A stretch of 64,000 nt of DNA from Brugia malayi (GCF_000002995.4 NW_025062479.1:3493721-3557720); one strand, 5' to 3'; positions 1-14,400 are shown, counted from the stretch's first letter. Translations and numbers: made by a program. The notes: a model not told the origin generated them from the letters alone.

Positions 1-3000
1 TCAGATATCAGTATGGACAGCAGTTTTCATTCCGATTCGGAAGCGAAGTATTTCAAACTCTGTCTTATTTCTTTATTCTTCTGTATTAGATTGAGAAATG
101 TACTGTTTGTACATGCTAAATATAGTCTGTTCGGTGCTTTTTAAAAACATAACATACAAATATGAGTCGTTCTAACGTGAAACTGTTACAGTGTCACTGC
201 AGTGGACCAGGTAGCAATCTTTGTCGATATGTTTTATTTACCATTTGAGCATGGTCGCCGTGGCATTCAAATGCTGCAGGAGTTTTCTTGGCTTCACGAA
301 AACTCTTACGTGATGAGGCGAAGCAGTAGTAGTGGTATTGATGACCAGGTTGTTCAATTTTTTGCTGCTCCAGTATTCATTTGTACAATATCTCATGACA
401 TTACAGTGTAGTTGATAGTATTTTTTTCCTTTTGTGTTATAAAAAATTGGATGCCTCGAAGTAACGGTGTATAAAAAAGGCTATTTGAAGAACTCTGTTT
501 TTATCCAACTCCATGTTTTACTAGTTGGAATGTATCTGTTATACAAATATTCACTCTATGAAGTTTTCGTTATGAATACAATTTGAAATTTGGGTTCATG
601 CTACATTTTTAATTTCTCTGTTGTATGAGTTATAGAAGGTACAGGAATTTGTGAGTGACGAATGGAAACGGAGATGTGAGGATTTTGTCAAATTATTACG
701 TGATGTAACGAGACTTTATCAGCATATCACGCAGCTTCCTAATCGTGTTTGTTATTTTTCCGGGAATTCGTTATTTCTTTATAAAATCTGAAGAGAAAGT
801 CACAATCCGTCACATTTCTTACTTAATATTCATTCGTGTATCTGGAATTCTAATTAATATTTATTAATAATTTTTAATCAATTTTATCCCTTAAACTTAT
901 TCGTCCACTAGTTCTGAAATGAGCAATGATTGTTACACAGCATTCTTAATGTTGTGTAAAACTTCAAAACCTCGATATATTTCTCACAATTTTAGTTTTG
1001 ATCGAAAGAAACAATCTCTGTAGATTTGCTTTTTGATATGTAGAATCGTCTTAAAAATATAGACACTGGAAAAGATACCTCTATGGCATGAATATAAGTG
1101 TTATTATTACAGAGCGTTGTTCAGGAACTATTTCAATACATTTATGATGCTCAAGGTATGGCTTCTATTTTAGAAGCACTTGTTCTTTGGATGGCTGGTG
1201 GTCACTTGAATGTTGCACCTGTTGGTACGTCCTTTCATTAATTTTAGTCGCTTTTTCCATATAGTAATTCATTTAGAAATTTTCAACCATATTATTATTT
1301 TATTGTCATTGTAGATTGTGATTGTTTTTGGCGTGTTGGTATTCCGGATGTTGAACCATGGACTTTGTCTGGCGGTTTCTTAGCAGACTTGCAGAAACTC
1401 TTGTACTCGAATGCTAATTTAGCGGACTTATTCTTGTTGAAGACAGTACTGCCGCTTTCTTTGAACTGCTATACAGTTAGGCCTTACGTAGATGAAGATA
1501 CGGTTTGTTTCTACCTCCTGTTTTTCTTCCTTGAAAGAAAGAGAAGTTTGCTATGTTTGCTGATCGTAATTTTCTTGTTCGCACCCTTTTTATTTTGTTA
1601 TTTGGACTGTTGTAATTGTAGTTGTCTTATATACCTCATTTTATCAATAAATTTTTTGATTTGTCGTGAGCTATGAACTGTCCTGCCTTTAGAAACACTT
1701 CTTTTGCAATTTCAGTGTTTTAGGCAATGACAGGATTTCCAGTTATTGAGGTTATTGAATCTGGGTTACATTTTGTTCCAGAAAAATGTTCGATACATAT
1801 GGAAAGCTGAAGATGAATGTGCTTCAAGTTTGGGAATTTTAGAGGGAATCAAGGATGAACGTTTTTTTGACAAGTAAGTTATTCTCTTCATCCAAGAGAT
1901 ATAAGTCAGATACTATATTTAGTTTAACGCAATCAAAGATATCTTGAATTCATCATGCATGAATTCTTAGAATCTTTAAAGCCTTGCAATGGTTTTGTTC
2001 GCTTGCAAGCCGTATGTCTCTCTTCCTCTCTCTCCATATGCATGCGTTTTTAAACTTACATGTACTTTTGATAAGAATTTGTCTTGACATCCATCTGAAG
2101 ATTGGCTTTTTCAAGGTATATTGGTGCTTATATAAGTTTTGCAACTCCTCGGACTTGCTTTATTGCGGTTGAAAATGACGCCATTGGAAGTCCACGGCAA
2201 GTTATTGGAATGATATGTGCAGCACTTGATGCAAAAGAGTTTGCTGAAAAGGTTTGCAAACTTATTTTATAGATATAATATTTGCTAAAAAACATAGATT
2301 TTCAGCTCAGTTTCGCAGTTAGTGGCTATGTAGTTGGAGGATCATTCCTGTAGTCTGTAGTACGTTTAGATGGGATCTGTTATACAGAAAGTAATTTTGA
2401 AGGTCCGAAGTGAGTACATTCCAAAGATGTGTTCAAAATACAAGGTATATGCTGAAGCAGAGAAAGGGCAGTCTTTATCTCATAATGAAGAAATTGAACG
2501 TCAGGTAAATTTTAGAAGCTCTAATTCACCTGGCTTTCTTTTAACTAGAAAAATTCTTTATAATCTTTAAGCAGTGCTTGAACCATCATTCAGTTCTGGA
2601 TTCGTGTTGTTAGGGGATGGGAGAAGTTACAAATAATAAATGCAACACTAGTTTTCGTATGTAAAGTTTTCTTATAAATTTCGATTGTCATTTTCATCAT
2701 GCTGAACGATTGGGTAAATTTGGTTTTCGAAAAAAAATTTTTTTTTTAAAGTGGCAAAGTCTACATGAAGATATTGCCGAATGGGGACCACCTAGTCTTT
2801 CCGACTATTTCTACGAGCAGTTCCCGAGTCAGGTTGTTATTGTTATGTTTAATTTATACACTAATAGTATTTATCATTAAAGCATTTATATAAAATCGCT
2901 TGTGGTTCATTCCGAAATATTTAAAAAAAAATGTTGTAGATAGATGTAAGATGTCATGAATTGTCGCAAGATGCCGTGGTTTTTCGTAGGTTGGTATGCA

Positions 3001-3689
3001 TAACAGCGATCGCCTTATCTTATAACGGTGAGCTTAATATATACTAATAATTCCAAACCTTCATATGAAATATATATGAAACATTTTTAAAAAATAATGA
3101 AATGTTTTTGATCACCGATAATATTATTAATGATTTGTTTAACTAAAAAAATGTTAACGAGCAGCGATGTTACGTCTTTATTTAAGTTGCATTGCTATCT
3201 GTTATATTCTTTTCTCATTTTAGTCGTCCTTGCACAGTTTCCCCTATGTTTAATGATGATTTTGATAATACAATATTACAAACCTACCTGCTTTCTTAAA
3301 CTAGTTTTCTTTGTTCATCATGGTTGTATTTTCAGATGTTTGAGAATTCTCTCATCTCACAAATTTTCTTTAAAAAAAAAAAAAAAAAAAACTGCAAAAT
3401 TTCTTCTTTGTTTCTGTTATAGGATCCTCCGGATTTTTCATGGTGCTGAATTCATCCGATAGCGAGAAAATCAACTTATGTTCAAGAATAGGCTTAATTA
3501 CTTTGAAGGTGAGCCTATTTTAATTTATTTCTATTTATATCACATTTTTAGAGGTAATAAGTAAGTTTTCCATATAAATGCATTTTAGAAACAGGGTTAA
3601 GGCTTTGCGTTATTTTCTATAGTGATGCTTTTAAATTTCAGGAAGCGAATGTTGCTGATGATATGATTTTGATGGGCCATTCTTTGTGA
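1..3689 (+). CDS. oga-1: Protein O-GlcNAcase (OGA), C-terminal 420 residues; 5' end outside window
   Basis: Removes O-linked N-acetylglucosamine from Ser/Thr of nuclear and cytosolic proteins. Only the stalk and the C-terminal acetyltransferase-like (GNAT fold) domain lie here; the catalytic GH84 domain is upstream of the window. Exons: <1-47, 192-348, 636-746, 1113-1224, 1315-1502, 1782-1873, 2116-2251, 2388-2504, 2752-2832, 2940-3027, 3423-3508, 3642-3689, all phase-consistent. The acidic linker (SDISMDSSFHSDSE) leads into FVDMFYLPFEHG and EFSWLHENS, the start of the stalk as in animal OGA. DVEPWTLSGGFLADLQ and CYTVRPY match the end of the stalk and the start of the GNAT-like part. The C-terminus MILMGHSL corresponds to the human ending VVILGRSL. 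Nothing is broken. The first exon fragment is short, so its upstream edge is unknown. The family call is very secure. Confidence 0.95.
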
Positions 3690-4282
3690 ATGTTATTTTT
3701 TCTGCTTATTAGTTCTTTTCGTATCTTTTTAATACCTGTCAAACAATACTACTACTAAATTTATTCTCTTTTCCATTTCTGTTCATATCGTGGTATCATG
3801 AACTACTTTTAGGGTTTTGAAAGTGATAAAGAAATAATTCCACTTGGATTATGTCTCATCCATCCAGTGACTTGTACTTGTGTTAAATATCATGTTAGCT
3901 TCTAATGTTCAGATAGTTATACTTTCTTGAAATTTGTTTATTTAAAATCGCATAAATGTTATCCATTGTTGTTTGTTGTCCTTAAAAATACCGATAATAC
4001 AATTAAATATCTGTTCCATAATGTTTTGTCACAATGAAATGTTCTTTGCTCATTTCTGTGAGCAGTGTAATTTTTTTTTTTTGTTATATAGTGTACTTGA
4101 TTTGTTTTCGTTGAATGAAGGTTGCTTCCAGTTCGGCTCAGTAGGCCTGTTACAGATTTGGTTTTTTTTCTAGTTCACTGCATTAAGAACTGTTGTATAC
4201 CTTCTGCATTCTTGTTGTTTGATTATAATTTCCCGAGATTTCGTCTGCATTGTTGATTCAGGACTGTGATTTTACCAAAGTG

Positions 4283-4288
4283 AATAAA
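4283..4288 (+). terminator. Possible polyadenylation signal of the OGA gene
   Basis: An AATAAA hexamer lies about 590 nt after the OGA stop codon, in TGAATAAAGTTT. It is the first clean hexamer seen there, but a variant signal nearer the stop is possible. Confidence 0.3.
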
Positions 4289-7200
4289 GTTTGGTGATTT
4301 TTCTTTTGCTTTTTCATTTATTTCACCTTTTGAAGAGATTGTCTAAATTGAGGTAGATAAGACCAGGTAGAGCTGTGGACATTAAAGTTTATGGTAAACA
4401 ATTATTGAGACGGGCAAATGTAGCAGTCTAGTATGGGAGTGGATGAAATAAAGAAGATTGTGTCTTATTTTGTTGATTTCCATCGAATGCTGAAAAACCT
4501 TCTGTTCTCTGTTTTTTACTGACAAACTATCGGGTGAAAGCCGGGTTGCAGTGATAGGTGGTATGGTTTCGACTGTTCCACTTTTTGTGAAGGTGACAGT
4601 ACGAGCAATGGTTGGTCTTCATAGGGTTCGATGGAAGACTTAGTATGGAATAGAATCATGGCTAGCAGGGAATGTGAAAGCTGTGCACACATTGCATGAT
4701 TCGAGTTTTTTTTTTTTTTGCATTATAAGTTTGGAAATCAGTAGATGCGTTCAGTCAGTACTCGCTATTTTCTCTTTCCCAAATATATCCACCGCGAACT
4801 GTAAGTCATCTTTCCATCATTTTCAGTGTCCATTTGCAGTTAAGGATTTAATTTCTTTGGATTGTCATTTACTATTCAATGCGTTAATCAGAAACTTACA
4901 CTCATTGTAAAAGTGCAATGTTGGAAGGTCACTGTTATAAGACGAAATGTGCAAACTAATGTGCTATATCATTGCTTCATTCAGTAATGTAAAGAGGAGC
5001 AGGCTGATGTGTGTGTATATGTGTGTGTGTAACAAATGTAAGTGATGATGATCCTATCATTAATAGTGTTGGATAATGAATGGTAGTGATGAATTTGAGA
5101 TAAGAAACGATAGTGATGGTAATGATAACAGGAGGAGAGATAAAAGAATGGCAGACGAGAGTTGTTGTTATGAATAGCTGCTGTATGGTGAGATAGAGAG
5201 CATGAAATGGGCAGATTGCTCAGCCAAATGACTGTTGGTTACTTGGTCGGCAATGGAAATTCTAATTGGCTTTGAAAATAAATGACAATAGATATTGCCC
5301 TGATTTAAAGTTTCGAACCGTCCCGATGTCTGTTTTACCCACTCCTACATGTTCCTTCATTTTTGTTCTCGATATTACTCTTCCTCTTCATTTGATATAA
5401 ATTTCAGCGGTCATTACTACTTCTTATTCCATTTTTAGCCGCATTTCCTTCGAAAGTTTAATTGTATGTAGGTTTGAGATTTAAATAAATTGTGTTTATT
5501 TCTAATGTCAATCGTTTTCCAACCTTAATTGCGATCTCATGAAGATTTCAATATTTCTAGATGACTTTAGACCATCATTAATTCTAACGTTTGAATATTA
5601 CTTTTTCCTTTTTCATAATATTTTTCATTATTAGTCGACGTTCTTATTTGTTCTTATGGGATGGAAATTATTTCATTTCTGTGGGCAGTAATCAAAAATG
5701 TGTATGATACAGAAATCCAACGTAAGAACCTTATTTGTGAATACCTAACAAACACTGTTACATTGCTTCTATCATACAAATTGCGAGCTACTTAATTGTG
5801 CGGACAATTTTTTTAATTAGTTGAATCGATAAGTTGGTACCAAACTGAGGCTGGTGGTTTCTCTAAGTATGCGAGTTGCTAATGGAGAGTGAATCAAAAA
5901 GTTGAAATAGTGTTTATTAAAAAATCGGTGGTGAGTCAATAGTTACACTAGCGTTGATTCAATGATACTCAGAGGATGGCTGTTTTGAACTAATTCAGTG
6001 CGGAACGAATCCAAATAAAAGATAGTATACGTGATAACAGTTCACTTGAATGTGATAACATACGCAATGATTAAGAAGGATAGCAGAGGAGAGGAATGAA
6101 AAGATTATCAAAGCTTTCTATGAACTTTATTTCTTTTTTAGCGGTTGATCAATTGATCCAGATTTACTGCAGTTATAAGTAAATTGCATTGAATTGATTC
6201 GTTGCTTTTCTTTCCATCCACCTACTTCCATGTATGTATTTGTGTACACTTCGATGCATACATAAGCGATTTCATGTGACATTATATGTTGTAATGTGTA
6301 GTATTTCGCGCTTAAACATTCATACTGAACTTGTAAGCCAAGAAGCTCACTGTAGCTAAATATTCTTTTATTGTGGATTATGGTTATACTCTTCTTCAAC
6401 ACTTCATTTGTTTTTCTCGGGACGTCTTCGCTATTATATCGTCAAAAAAGTCAAAGTAGGTCAGAGTTAAGCAAACGCAATTAACACTTAAAAATTAAAA
6501 TACTTAGTCTATATTTATGTCACTTTCTACTCATCTAGTACAGAAACAGGTGAGAGAAACATAGAACTTCAAGTTTGTATTTACTCCACTTATATAATAT
6601 ATCATTGTGAACCATTTGTACGTGTGAAAAACGTCATTTGACAGAGATTAAAATAGTCATAATTACATAAATCACCGACTGTATGGATTACTTAATCTGT
6701 TGCTTTTTACGATAAGTTAGCTATCAATTGTGTTTAGCTTATGAGATGGTGAAACAGGAATGAAAAATGTGCTCATAACGCGTCATTAGCACTTTAAGTA
6801 AAATGTGTTTGATAGTGAAGATCTGTTGCACAGGGTCAGATGAAACGTGGGAGTGGAAATGTTCACATTAGTGATGTAAATTCAAGAAATGGATTTGTAA
6901 TTCCGGAGGAAGAGTAAAAATTTTCAAGTTAGATACTTTTCGCCATTATCAACCTTACTTTAACTTAGTTTTCTTTCATTGCTAGAATTTTTCCATTTCT
7001 CCTTTCCCCTCTAAGCCATTATCTTTAAAAACTATATTGAACTCACTGAAACGATCAGATAATTAGTGAATTGTTCATGTTCTTAATACTTTCTTTCATT
7101 TGGCAAAAATTTCCTCAATGATATAGCGAAATGCTAATTTATAACTAATGTTAAATTACTGCGCTTATAAAGTGTTATCGAATCTGAGATTGGATATCTT

Positions 7201-8276
7201 CACATAATTTGTGCTTCTCGTATATATCATCGACAGACAATGTTAAAATATATTTTTTCCTGAAAAATTAGGCACTATGCTTGGTCTTTCTCGCCCATCA
7301 TCCGCTTAGAGGGACCACTGATTTTCTATGTTCTTAAACAACATGTAATCCATCTGTTTGGATTACAGGATAGTTCCACATCTTGCTAATGTGAAGTTCA
7401 CTGATGATATTTATTACTAATTTTGGGAAGTAACACTTTTTTTTTTCTTTTTGAATCAGTTTTTGCCATTAGGTAATTATTATTTTAAAACTTTGTTAAG
7501 TCCTAATTGTTATAATCAAGTGGCTATAGTTTTATAATCATAGTTGAATGTGAATGAATTATCTTCATACAAACAATAAATGTTGTTTAAAATTTTATCA
7601 ACATTCGATGTTTAAAAACGATTGTTGTGGTGATATTCCTCACATATCGCTTATTTCAGTTAGTATCACCGTTATCAGCATAACTAATTTGATCGCCTCT
7701 ACTGCATTCCTCATCACTTTTCTACTTCTTTTCCGTATTCTTTTGCACATTAAATTATTGAAATTTGTTAGATCACTTCTAACATTCAAGAATGTTGATT
7801 GGCTATGAATAAACAACATTTCATAAATGGGAATGTGACCATTGACTTCAGAGTCTCTTCAATGATATATATCTTGTTCGATTTATTTTCTTTTTGCACT
7901 GTTGGAAACTTGAAATTTCATTCCACTTAATACAATTTCTTCAGTAAAAAAAAGGATAGTTTCGTTTGATTCAAGACAAGAATTGTTTGTGGACTTTTTT
8001 TCTTTATTTAATAAATTTCAAAAACATCGCTGTTGCCGAACTATCAATTAGAGAGAAAATATTCAAACTGATTATTGAATATGTGAAAGTATTTCATCTA
8101 AAAATTTCTAGAATATATTTTTCAGAAAGAACCTAAAAAAGGATTTTGGAGCAAATAGTAAATCTGAACCTTCATATCCAACAAATGATTGTAGCATTGC
8201 ATCTTCATTTTCGCAGCAATCGCTTTTGATATCAGAAGACCCTAGGTTCAATATTTATCACTCAGTTGGCAAAAAA

Positions 8277-8296
8277 GAGACGACGACGACGACGAC
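8277..8296 (+). repeat. (ACG)n trinucleotide tract
   Basis: Six tandem copies of the triplet read GACGACGACG... just upstream of the proposed TIAR-like first exon. The reverse strand reads as a valine run, which is an artefact of the repeat. Confidence 0.8.
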
Positions 8297-8410
8297 ATTG
8301 TCACAGATAGATTTCGGCATTAACGGCTCAGCAGTTGAATTTATCTCGCGCTGCTTCAGCAACGATATCAACCTCTCTGACCGGTTCATCAAATTATCTG
8401 TTCTACTTCG

Positions 8411-11311
8411 GTGATGATGTTTAATTCTGGATGTCAGCTGCTGCAACAGCACATAAATTTAACCAATCAGTACAATCATCCAATACCAATGCTTTCACCA
8501 GTTACTGCAAATGTATTTGAAGGTGTCCCAATATTTCTCCTCCCTCAGTCATCTTCAAGTTCTCCCACAGGCGCTTTATATTGCAATCCATACCAACGAT
8601 CTATCATCGTATGTTCAAAAACTTCTCACGACAACTTATTGGCTTAGTTTAGCAAAAATTTTGTTATTTTCAGAGACATTTCATGAAGATCATTTAATCC
8701 TTTAGTTATAAATATTAAGAACAGACTTACGGTGTGAATCATTAGGTCTCGTATATCCAATGTTACGACTCACTAGGTATTTAACGATTCGAATCGCGTC
8801 ATTGTACCATCTAATAGGTAGCAGAGTCAGGTGTTACTACTACTACACTGCAATGAGGTGTGCAAACTGGATATCGTAGAAAAGTAGCTGTAAATAATAA
8901 AATTGCGAACGCATTATCAGTGATATATTTGCAGGAAACGAGAGCAAATGTGCGTCCAAGAAGTCATTCACCAAAAGTGGACACGAGCAGTATGTTTAAA
9001 ATTGTATTTGATAATAAAGACAAGGAAAGTTGATGAACAATCAAGCAAAATCAGTTCAGTTTTGATTTATTCCAGAGAATTACCATGTATTTGTCGGTGA
9101 CCTTTCGACTGAAGTAAACAACTGTACTTTGAAAGCAGCCTTTGAAAGCTTTGGAGAAATCTCGTCAGTTTTCAGACCCTCTTACAATTTACCTCTTTAC
9201 ACTCTTGCCGTGAGCTTTTACTTTTACCAACGTTCACTAGCGTTGATTGCAAAATTTTCTGAACATTTAAGTTCTCTTTGCATTATTGTGCTCATACATC
9301 GTCATAGTTCCATTGCATAAAGTTTTCGGTAGCTATTAAATATTCCGGATTCTTTATTATACAACTCTGTAAAGTGTCTTCTGGCATTGAGTGCACATTT
9401 CAAGAGTCTGTCATGTTTCAGTGAAGCCAAAGTAATAAGAGACCCTCAGACACTGAAATCTAAAGGTTACGGCTTCGTATCATTCCCTGTTAAGGAGGTA
9501 AGTCCGTCCATCTTTTGGATCTTCTATGTTAATTCAAGGCCTTTTTTATTATTACTCCAGAAACTTACGAAATTGGTCTTCCATCCTTTTCTCTTCCACA
9601 TTTTATGATAGATGGCTTACCATTCTCTTGATTGTAAATGATCGATATATGTACATTTGCGGGAACAACCTGGAAATGATGAAACCTTTCACCTCCAGTC
9701 AATTCTTTCATTCTTTTTCAATCGCATAGAATTGTTGGCATACCAAGAGGTCCTTTCAGTCATTTATTGCTTCATTCCAAAAAATGCTAAAATTTTAGAA
9801 TGCGCAAAAAGCTATCGAAGAAATGAACGGACAGATGATCGGACGACGGCAAATACGTACAAACTGGGCGGTACGCAAATTTGATGGAGGCGAGGAAAAT
9901 GTTACATACGACAATATATTCAATGCAACCCATGCTGCTAATACATCCGTTTATGTAGGAGGCATTTCACCTATTACTACGGGTAAACTTTCCATCACTG
10001 GATATCTTGCAATGTGTTACAGATTGTTTAGACTAAGTTTTATGCGTCATATTGTCTGGTAGCAATATTGAAATTAATGATTAATGGCAAGGAAATCCCA
10101 CTCTACTCAAAAATTTACAATTTATATGATCACACAGAGGAAAATTTTTGAAATAAATCACTATTTTGCAAAAAAATTTCTCATCTATTAATTTTTCCTC
10201 GTTCATTTCAAACTTGCCCCTTATCGGTCATAACTTGATCAAAAAGAGATCAAAAATTGAATTTTGAAAATCACCAATTCACTGGTATATCTTATAATAC
10301 GCATTTCGGAAATTTTATGGAAGATTGTGGGAACTTTTTACTAAATCTCCAAACTCTTGTGTGACCGATCATGGATTTACGAAGAATCCGGAATACTTAC
10401 TTCACCATGAAAAAAATATTAAATCCCTGGAAACCTAGATTAAGGATAAGAGAGGGAATCTGTTTCTTCTATTTATTTTTAAAGATGAATACTTTAATAG
10501 AACGTCATAGATCAAAATACAAACATTAAGGTGCAATAATGTGGAGAAGAGTGTCATTAGTCAAAAAATATACTGTCGGAAGATTTAGGTTTACACATAT
10601 ATCAGTTTTGATAATTGGGAGGTTATAAAAATCTCTTATGTGATCTGTGGATAAATGCAGATGAGGAACTTATGCAGTCGTTTTCTGCAATTGCTACTGT
10701 GATCGAGGTACGACTATTCAAACAGCAGGGATATGCATTCGTACGATATTTGAATAAGGATGCTGCTGCTCGAGCTATCATGTCAATGAACGGAAAAGTG
10801 ATAAACGGTCAGAAAATAAGATGCAGTTGGAGCCGAACAACTATGGATAATGTAATTACATTTTGACAATAATTTTTCTAACTATATACATTTTATCGAT
10901 GACTTTTTAGGATTTGATACTTTGCACTTGTTCTTCAAAGTTCTCCATTAATGTAAACTGGTGTGTCGGAAGAAGCAGAGATTGAACAAGACGTAAATAT
11001 CATTAGACATACACCAACTAAAAAAAAACAATCTTTAATGATGAGATTATTCAGAATATATTTCTTAATTTGTCGTCATTTAAAATATCATTTCAGCCAA
11101 TATCATTTCAATAAAGAAATACCACATAACAAGTGATAGCACTTTTCAGATTAATATATCAAATCAGGTAGCTGGTAGTATGAATCTATTGACAAACAAC
11201 ATAATAGGATTCAGTCCGCTTATAAATCCAGTATCATGGAGCCAAAACCAGTGCTTGCCACAGTTCTGTGGACATCCGTTGTTTTTTAGTCAATATTCAC
11301 ATAAATGGTAG
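8411..11311 (+). CDS. TIA-1/TIAR-type RNA-binding protein with two RRMs (RRM1 absent)
   Basis: Homologue of the TIA-1/TIAR family, which binds U-rich RNA in splicing, translational silencing and stress granules. Model of 317 residues in exons 8411-8608, 8935-8989, 9076-9163, 9422-9497, 9799-9982, 10661-10851, 11150-11311; all phases agree. RRM2 (about residues 87-165) has RNP2 HVFVGDL and RNP1 SKGYGFVSF, followed by GRRQIRTNWAVRK, typical of the family. RRM3 (about 189-262) has SVYVGGI and QQGYAFVRY. The C-terminus is Asn/Gln/Ser-rich and ends ...FFSQYSHKW. Where family members carry RRM1 there is instead a 66-residue Gln/Asn/Pro-rich leader starting MMMFNSG. No RRM1 exon was found in the 4.7 kb upstream. 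The first exon is the least certain; exons 2-7 are secure. This could be a TIAR-3-like paralogue. Confidence 0.87.
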
Positions 11312-11398
11312 AAAGGAAAAGTGTGTTGAAGCGTTTCAGAAAAAAATTACTAAATTACCAGTTAACACATTGTAAGGTTAATTTTTGCTTTCTATTCC

Positions 11399-11404
11399 AA
11401 TAAA
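11399..11404 (+). terminator. Likely polyadenylation signal of the TIAR-like gene
   Basis: AATAAA lies 88 nt after the TAG stop, in TTCCAATAAAACAAA. This is a usual distance for a nematode 3' UTR and supports the last exon ending at 11311. Confidence 0.55.
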
Positions 11405-14400
11405 ACAAACTGTTTTTCCAAAAAAATAGCTAACCAGGCTTAGTAATTTCATTTCATGCCTATTGGTTATGAGCTTTCAAATAAAAGCTTTCACGATATA
11501 AAAATATAAAATTCTCTCGGTAAGTGAAAAACTTCTAGAATTCAGAAAGAGAAGATAAATAATCCGATTATATTTGTCACTAACTGCGCTATTATTTATT
11601 AGTGAAGAGAAGTGTTACTATTTAGTGAAATGTGTGTGCGTTACATTCCATTTCATATCAAACAATTTGTTGTGACAATGCTAATCGTTGGTGATTTAAC
11701 TGCTGATTATTAATTTAACTTTTGTTTGTTTGAATAAGAATATTTATCAACATCTTTTCCTTCAAAAAAGTTTTGTTTTGGGAAAAAACATCAATATATG
11801 TTTTGTAATATGGGTTGAGATATGACATTTATTGATATTAAACATATTAACAACTTTAAGTTTTTGTTTCCACAAAACTAAGTCTTAATTTCGATGCAAA
11901 ATGGTAGATAGTTCAATAATGTTAACAGCATAAAAGTGTTCCATACTTTTAAATATACCAGAATCATGCCTTAATATATTAAATAGTCTTCCAAGAGATA
12001 GGTCAAAGCACCGAGAACCTTACACAGATCTAATGGAAATACTTGAGTCTATATTTGTCACATACAAATACCAAGTTGCAAATGTGATTAATTTGAATGA
12101 AGCTGAATAGCACTTGAAAAGTTGTAATTTTCTACTTTCGTTGCAAAGATAATGCAGGGATAATGAAATGGCTAGATCGACCGACGCCTATCTTTTCTTT
12201 TCGCTCATTTAGAAATGCTTAATTGCTTCCTGTTCTAATATTTCACCAGTTCACTCTTAATCTAGGACAAGGTCAGACCAGTGAGACTAAGCAATAAATT
12301 TTCGAGCAATAGTGATCGTGATTTTCATTCGGGATGACATCTACATTAGACGTGCAGGTAGACTGGCGGTTTGACGCATTGGTTTATTAAATAGTTCTGA
12401 TTCTGACTCAATCGCTTGGTAGTTCTATCCCAAACAGTTTTTTGAGTCTTATTACTTCAGTTATTGTTTATAAGAGGAAATATTTTCGTCCGTATCCCTT
12501 TTTTTTTTTCTGGAATTTCTTACACATATGATTTGGAATGTGAAGAATGCTTACTGAGTGAAGCTTGCGAATGACTTCAAGTCTTAGCTTGCTATCCCAA
12601 AAGTAAAAAATGGATTGACTAAAGCTACAAGCAAATTGTTTCTTTCCTTATCTTCTTTAGTTTTTGAAGCAGAATGCGAAATTACAAAAGCGAAATGGGA
12701 GGTGGGAGTTTTGAAACCCGAAAATATCCCTCCAGCGATGCATTTAAAACAATATTCAGTACTTTTCGAAATAAATTAGATTGATACTTTATCAAACTTT
12801 AAAATGAAGTAGACCTGCCAAATGATAATGTTATTTAACAATTTCAATTTCAATCTATCCTGTTGAAAATAGAAAGATCGAAATGATTCTCAAAATATGA
12901 TGGATTGATCAAAATGTTTTTGTATAATCGAACTTGTTAAAGTAATAAGGTAATAAGTTGTTCATATCTTATAATTACATTTATTTTTAATGCTTTTGTG
13001 ATTCTTCCACCCAATTATGGCACTAATCTATATTATTTAGAACATTGTAAACATCCTCCAATTTGATTTCTGGTATCTTAGAAATCATTCTATTTGATAA
13101 TGAAACTTAATTGCAACTGTAAATAATCTCGTTAGATAAGAATTTTTAGGACAACAATCATAATAGTACTTTTTCTATTATCTCGACTCTGAATGCTTAC
13201 ATCAAGTTTTTTCTCTGCAGTTCCTGGAACTGCAGAGAAATTCATCCTTTGAATCAACTGAAGTCTTAATATTCTCGAAAACTGTACTGTAAACATCGAA
13301 ATAATAAATATTTCTTTGATCACTAATCTGTGTGTATTCAAAGAAAGAATGAAGGGAAGACCACCGAACAATTCGTTTCATTACAAAACAAAAGCGAAAA
13401 GAAATTTTCACTACTATCCAGCCGGATCCGAATCAATCATCTAAAGGCAGAGAGAAATGGTATGGAAGTATAATGTAAAGAATTCCCTCTCAATAGTTAT
13501 TTCTTGTTCTCCTTCTTTCATCAGAAGGATTTCTATCAATTCAATGGGATTTAATCTATTTCAGATTTGAAGTACTTAAGAGATAATGGATGGAAAGTAG
13601 ATTCAATTAATTTAAATTTCATCTTAATGTTGATACGGTTTCCGGTGCATCGTAAGTCACGTTAATTCTTCTTTAGTTTAGTAGTTTCCTCGAACTCTAC
13701 TTTTGTCTAGCTAATTATTCTATTTGGTAATTTAACCTTTCCTTTTTTGGTTGGTATAGTATTGAAATGGTCGCTCTCCAAATTTATGCCAATTTTAGTA
13801 TTTTGGCATTAATTCTTTAAGTCTCAAATCTACTTATTGTTCCTGCTTTAAACTGTTTTTTTACTCCAATTCCTTTGATTTGCATGGAGAGATTAGTAGT
13901 TTCTTATTATAATTCTTTTTGTAGTTATGTCATCTCATTGTAATAGCAATTTTACAGCTAAAGTTGCAGTCATCCATAACGTGACCGTTTCATTCCTTAT
14001 TAAATAAATGTGGTTTAAAACTCACAATAATGTTTGTCCCATGATTTTAAGTACTGAAAACCCAGACCTCTCATGTAAGTAATTCTTGACTACTTCCCAT
14101 TTGTCCCATAGAACTATAGTATTACTGGGCACGAAATGCCGTAATGCTCAACATTGTCGAGACCGATAATGAATAAACGAATATTTCTCATTTATTGATA
14201 CAAAATTCACTGTCGATTGACATTGTTTTAAAATAATTCCACTGATTTCATTCATATCTCTTTGATGACCCGGTAATCTACATAATTAACTATCCTCCTC
14301 ATAATTTAACTTCACGAAATTCTTTGTTGTAATATTGTCGTATGATAATAATGTTTAAAATTGTATTGCTAATCAATTAGCAATTTGTTATTCAGAGTTT

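Larger units (their letters stand above)
3690..8410. other. Non-coding interval between OGA and the TIAR-like gene
   Basis: Only short, compositionally poor open frames occur here, and no exon with paired splice sites was recognised. The interval holds a short TG-rich run near 5010-5032, a GATGATG-rich stretch around 5040-5130 and homopolymer T tracts. No tRNA, snRNA or transposon ends were recognised. Very short exons could have been missed. Confidence 0.5.

Noticed and set aside
8258..8452. Minus-strand frame with a valine run
   Set aside because: Produced by the (ACG)n tract.
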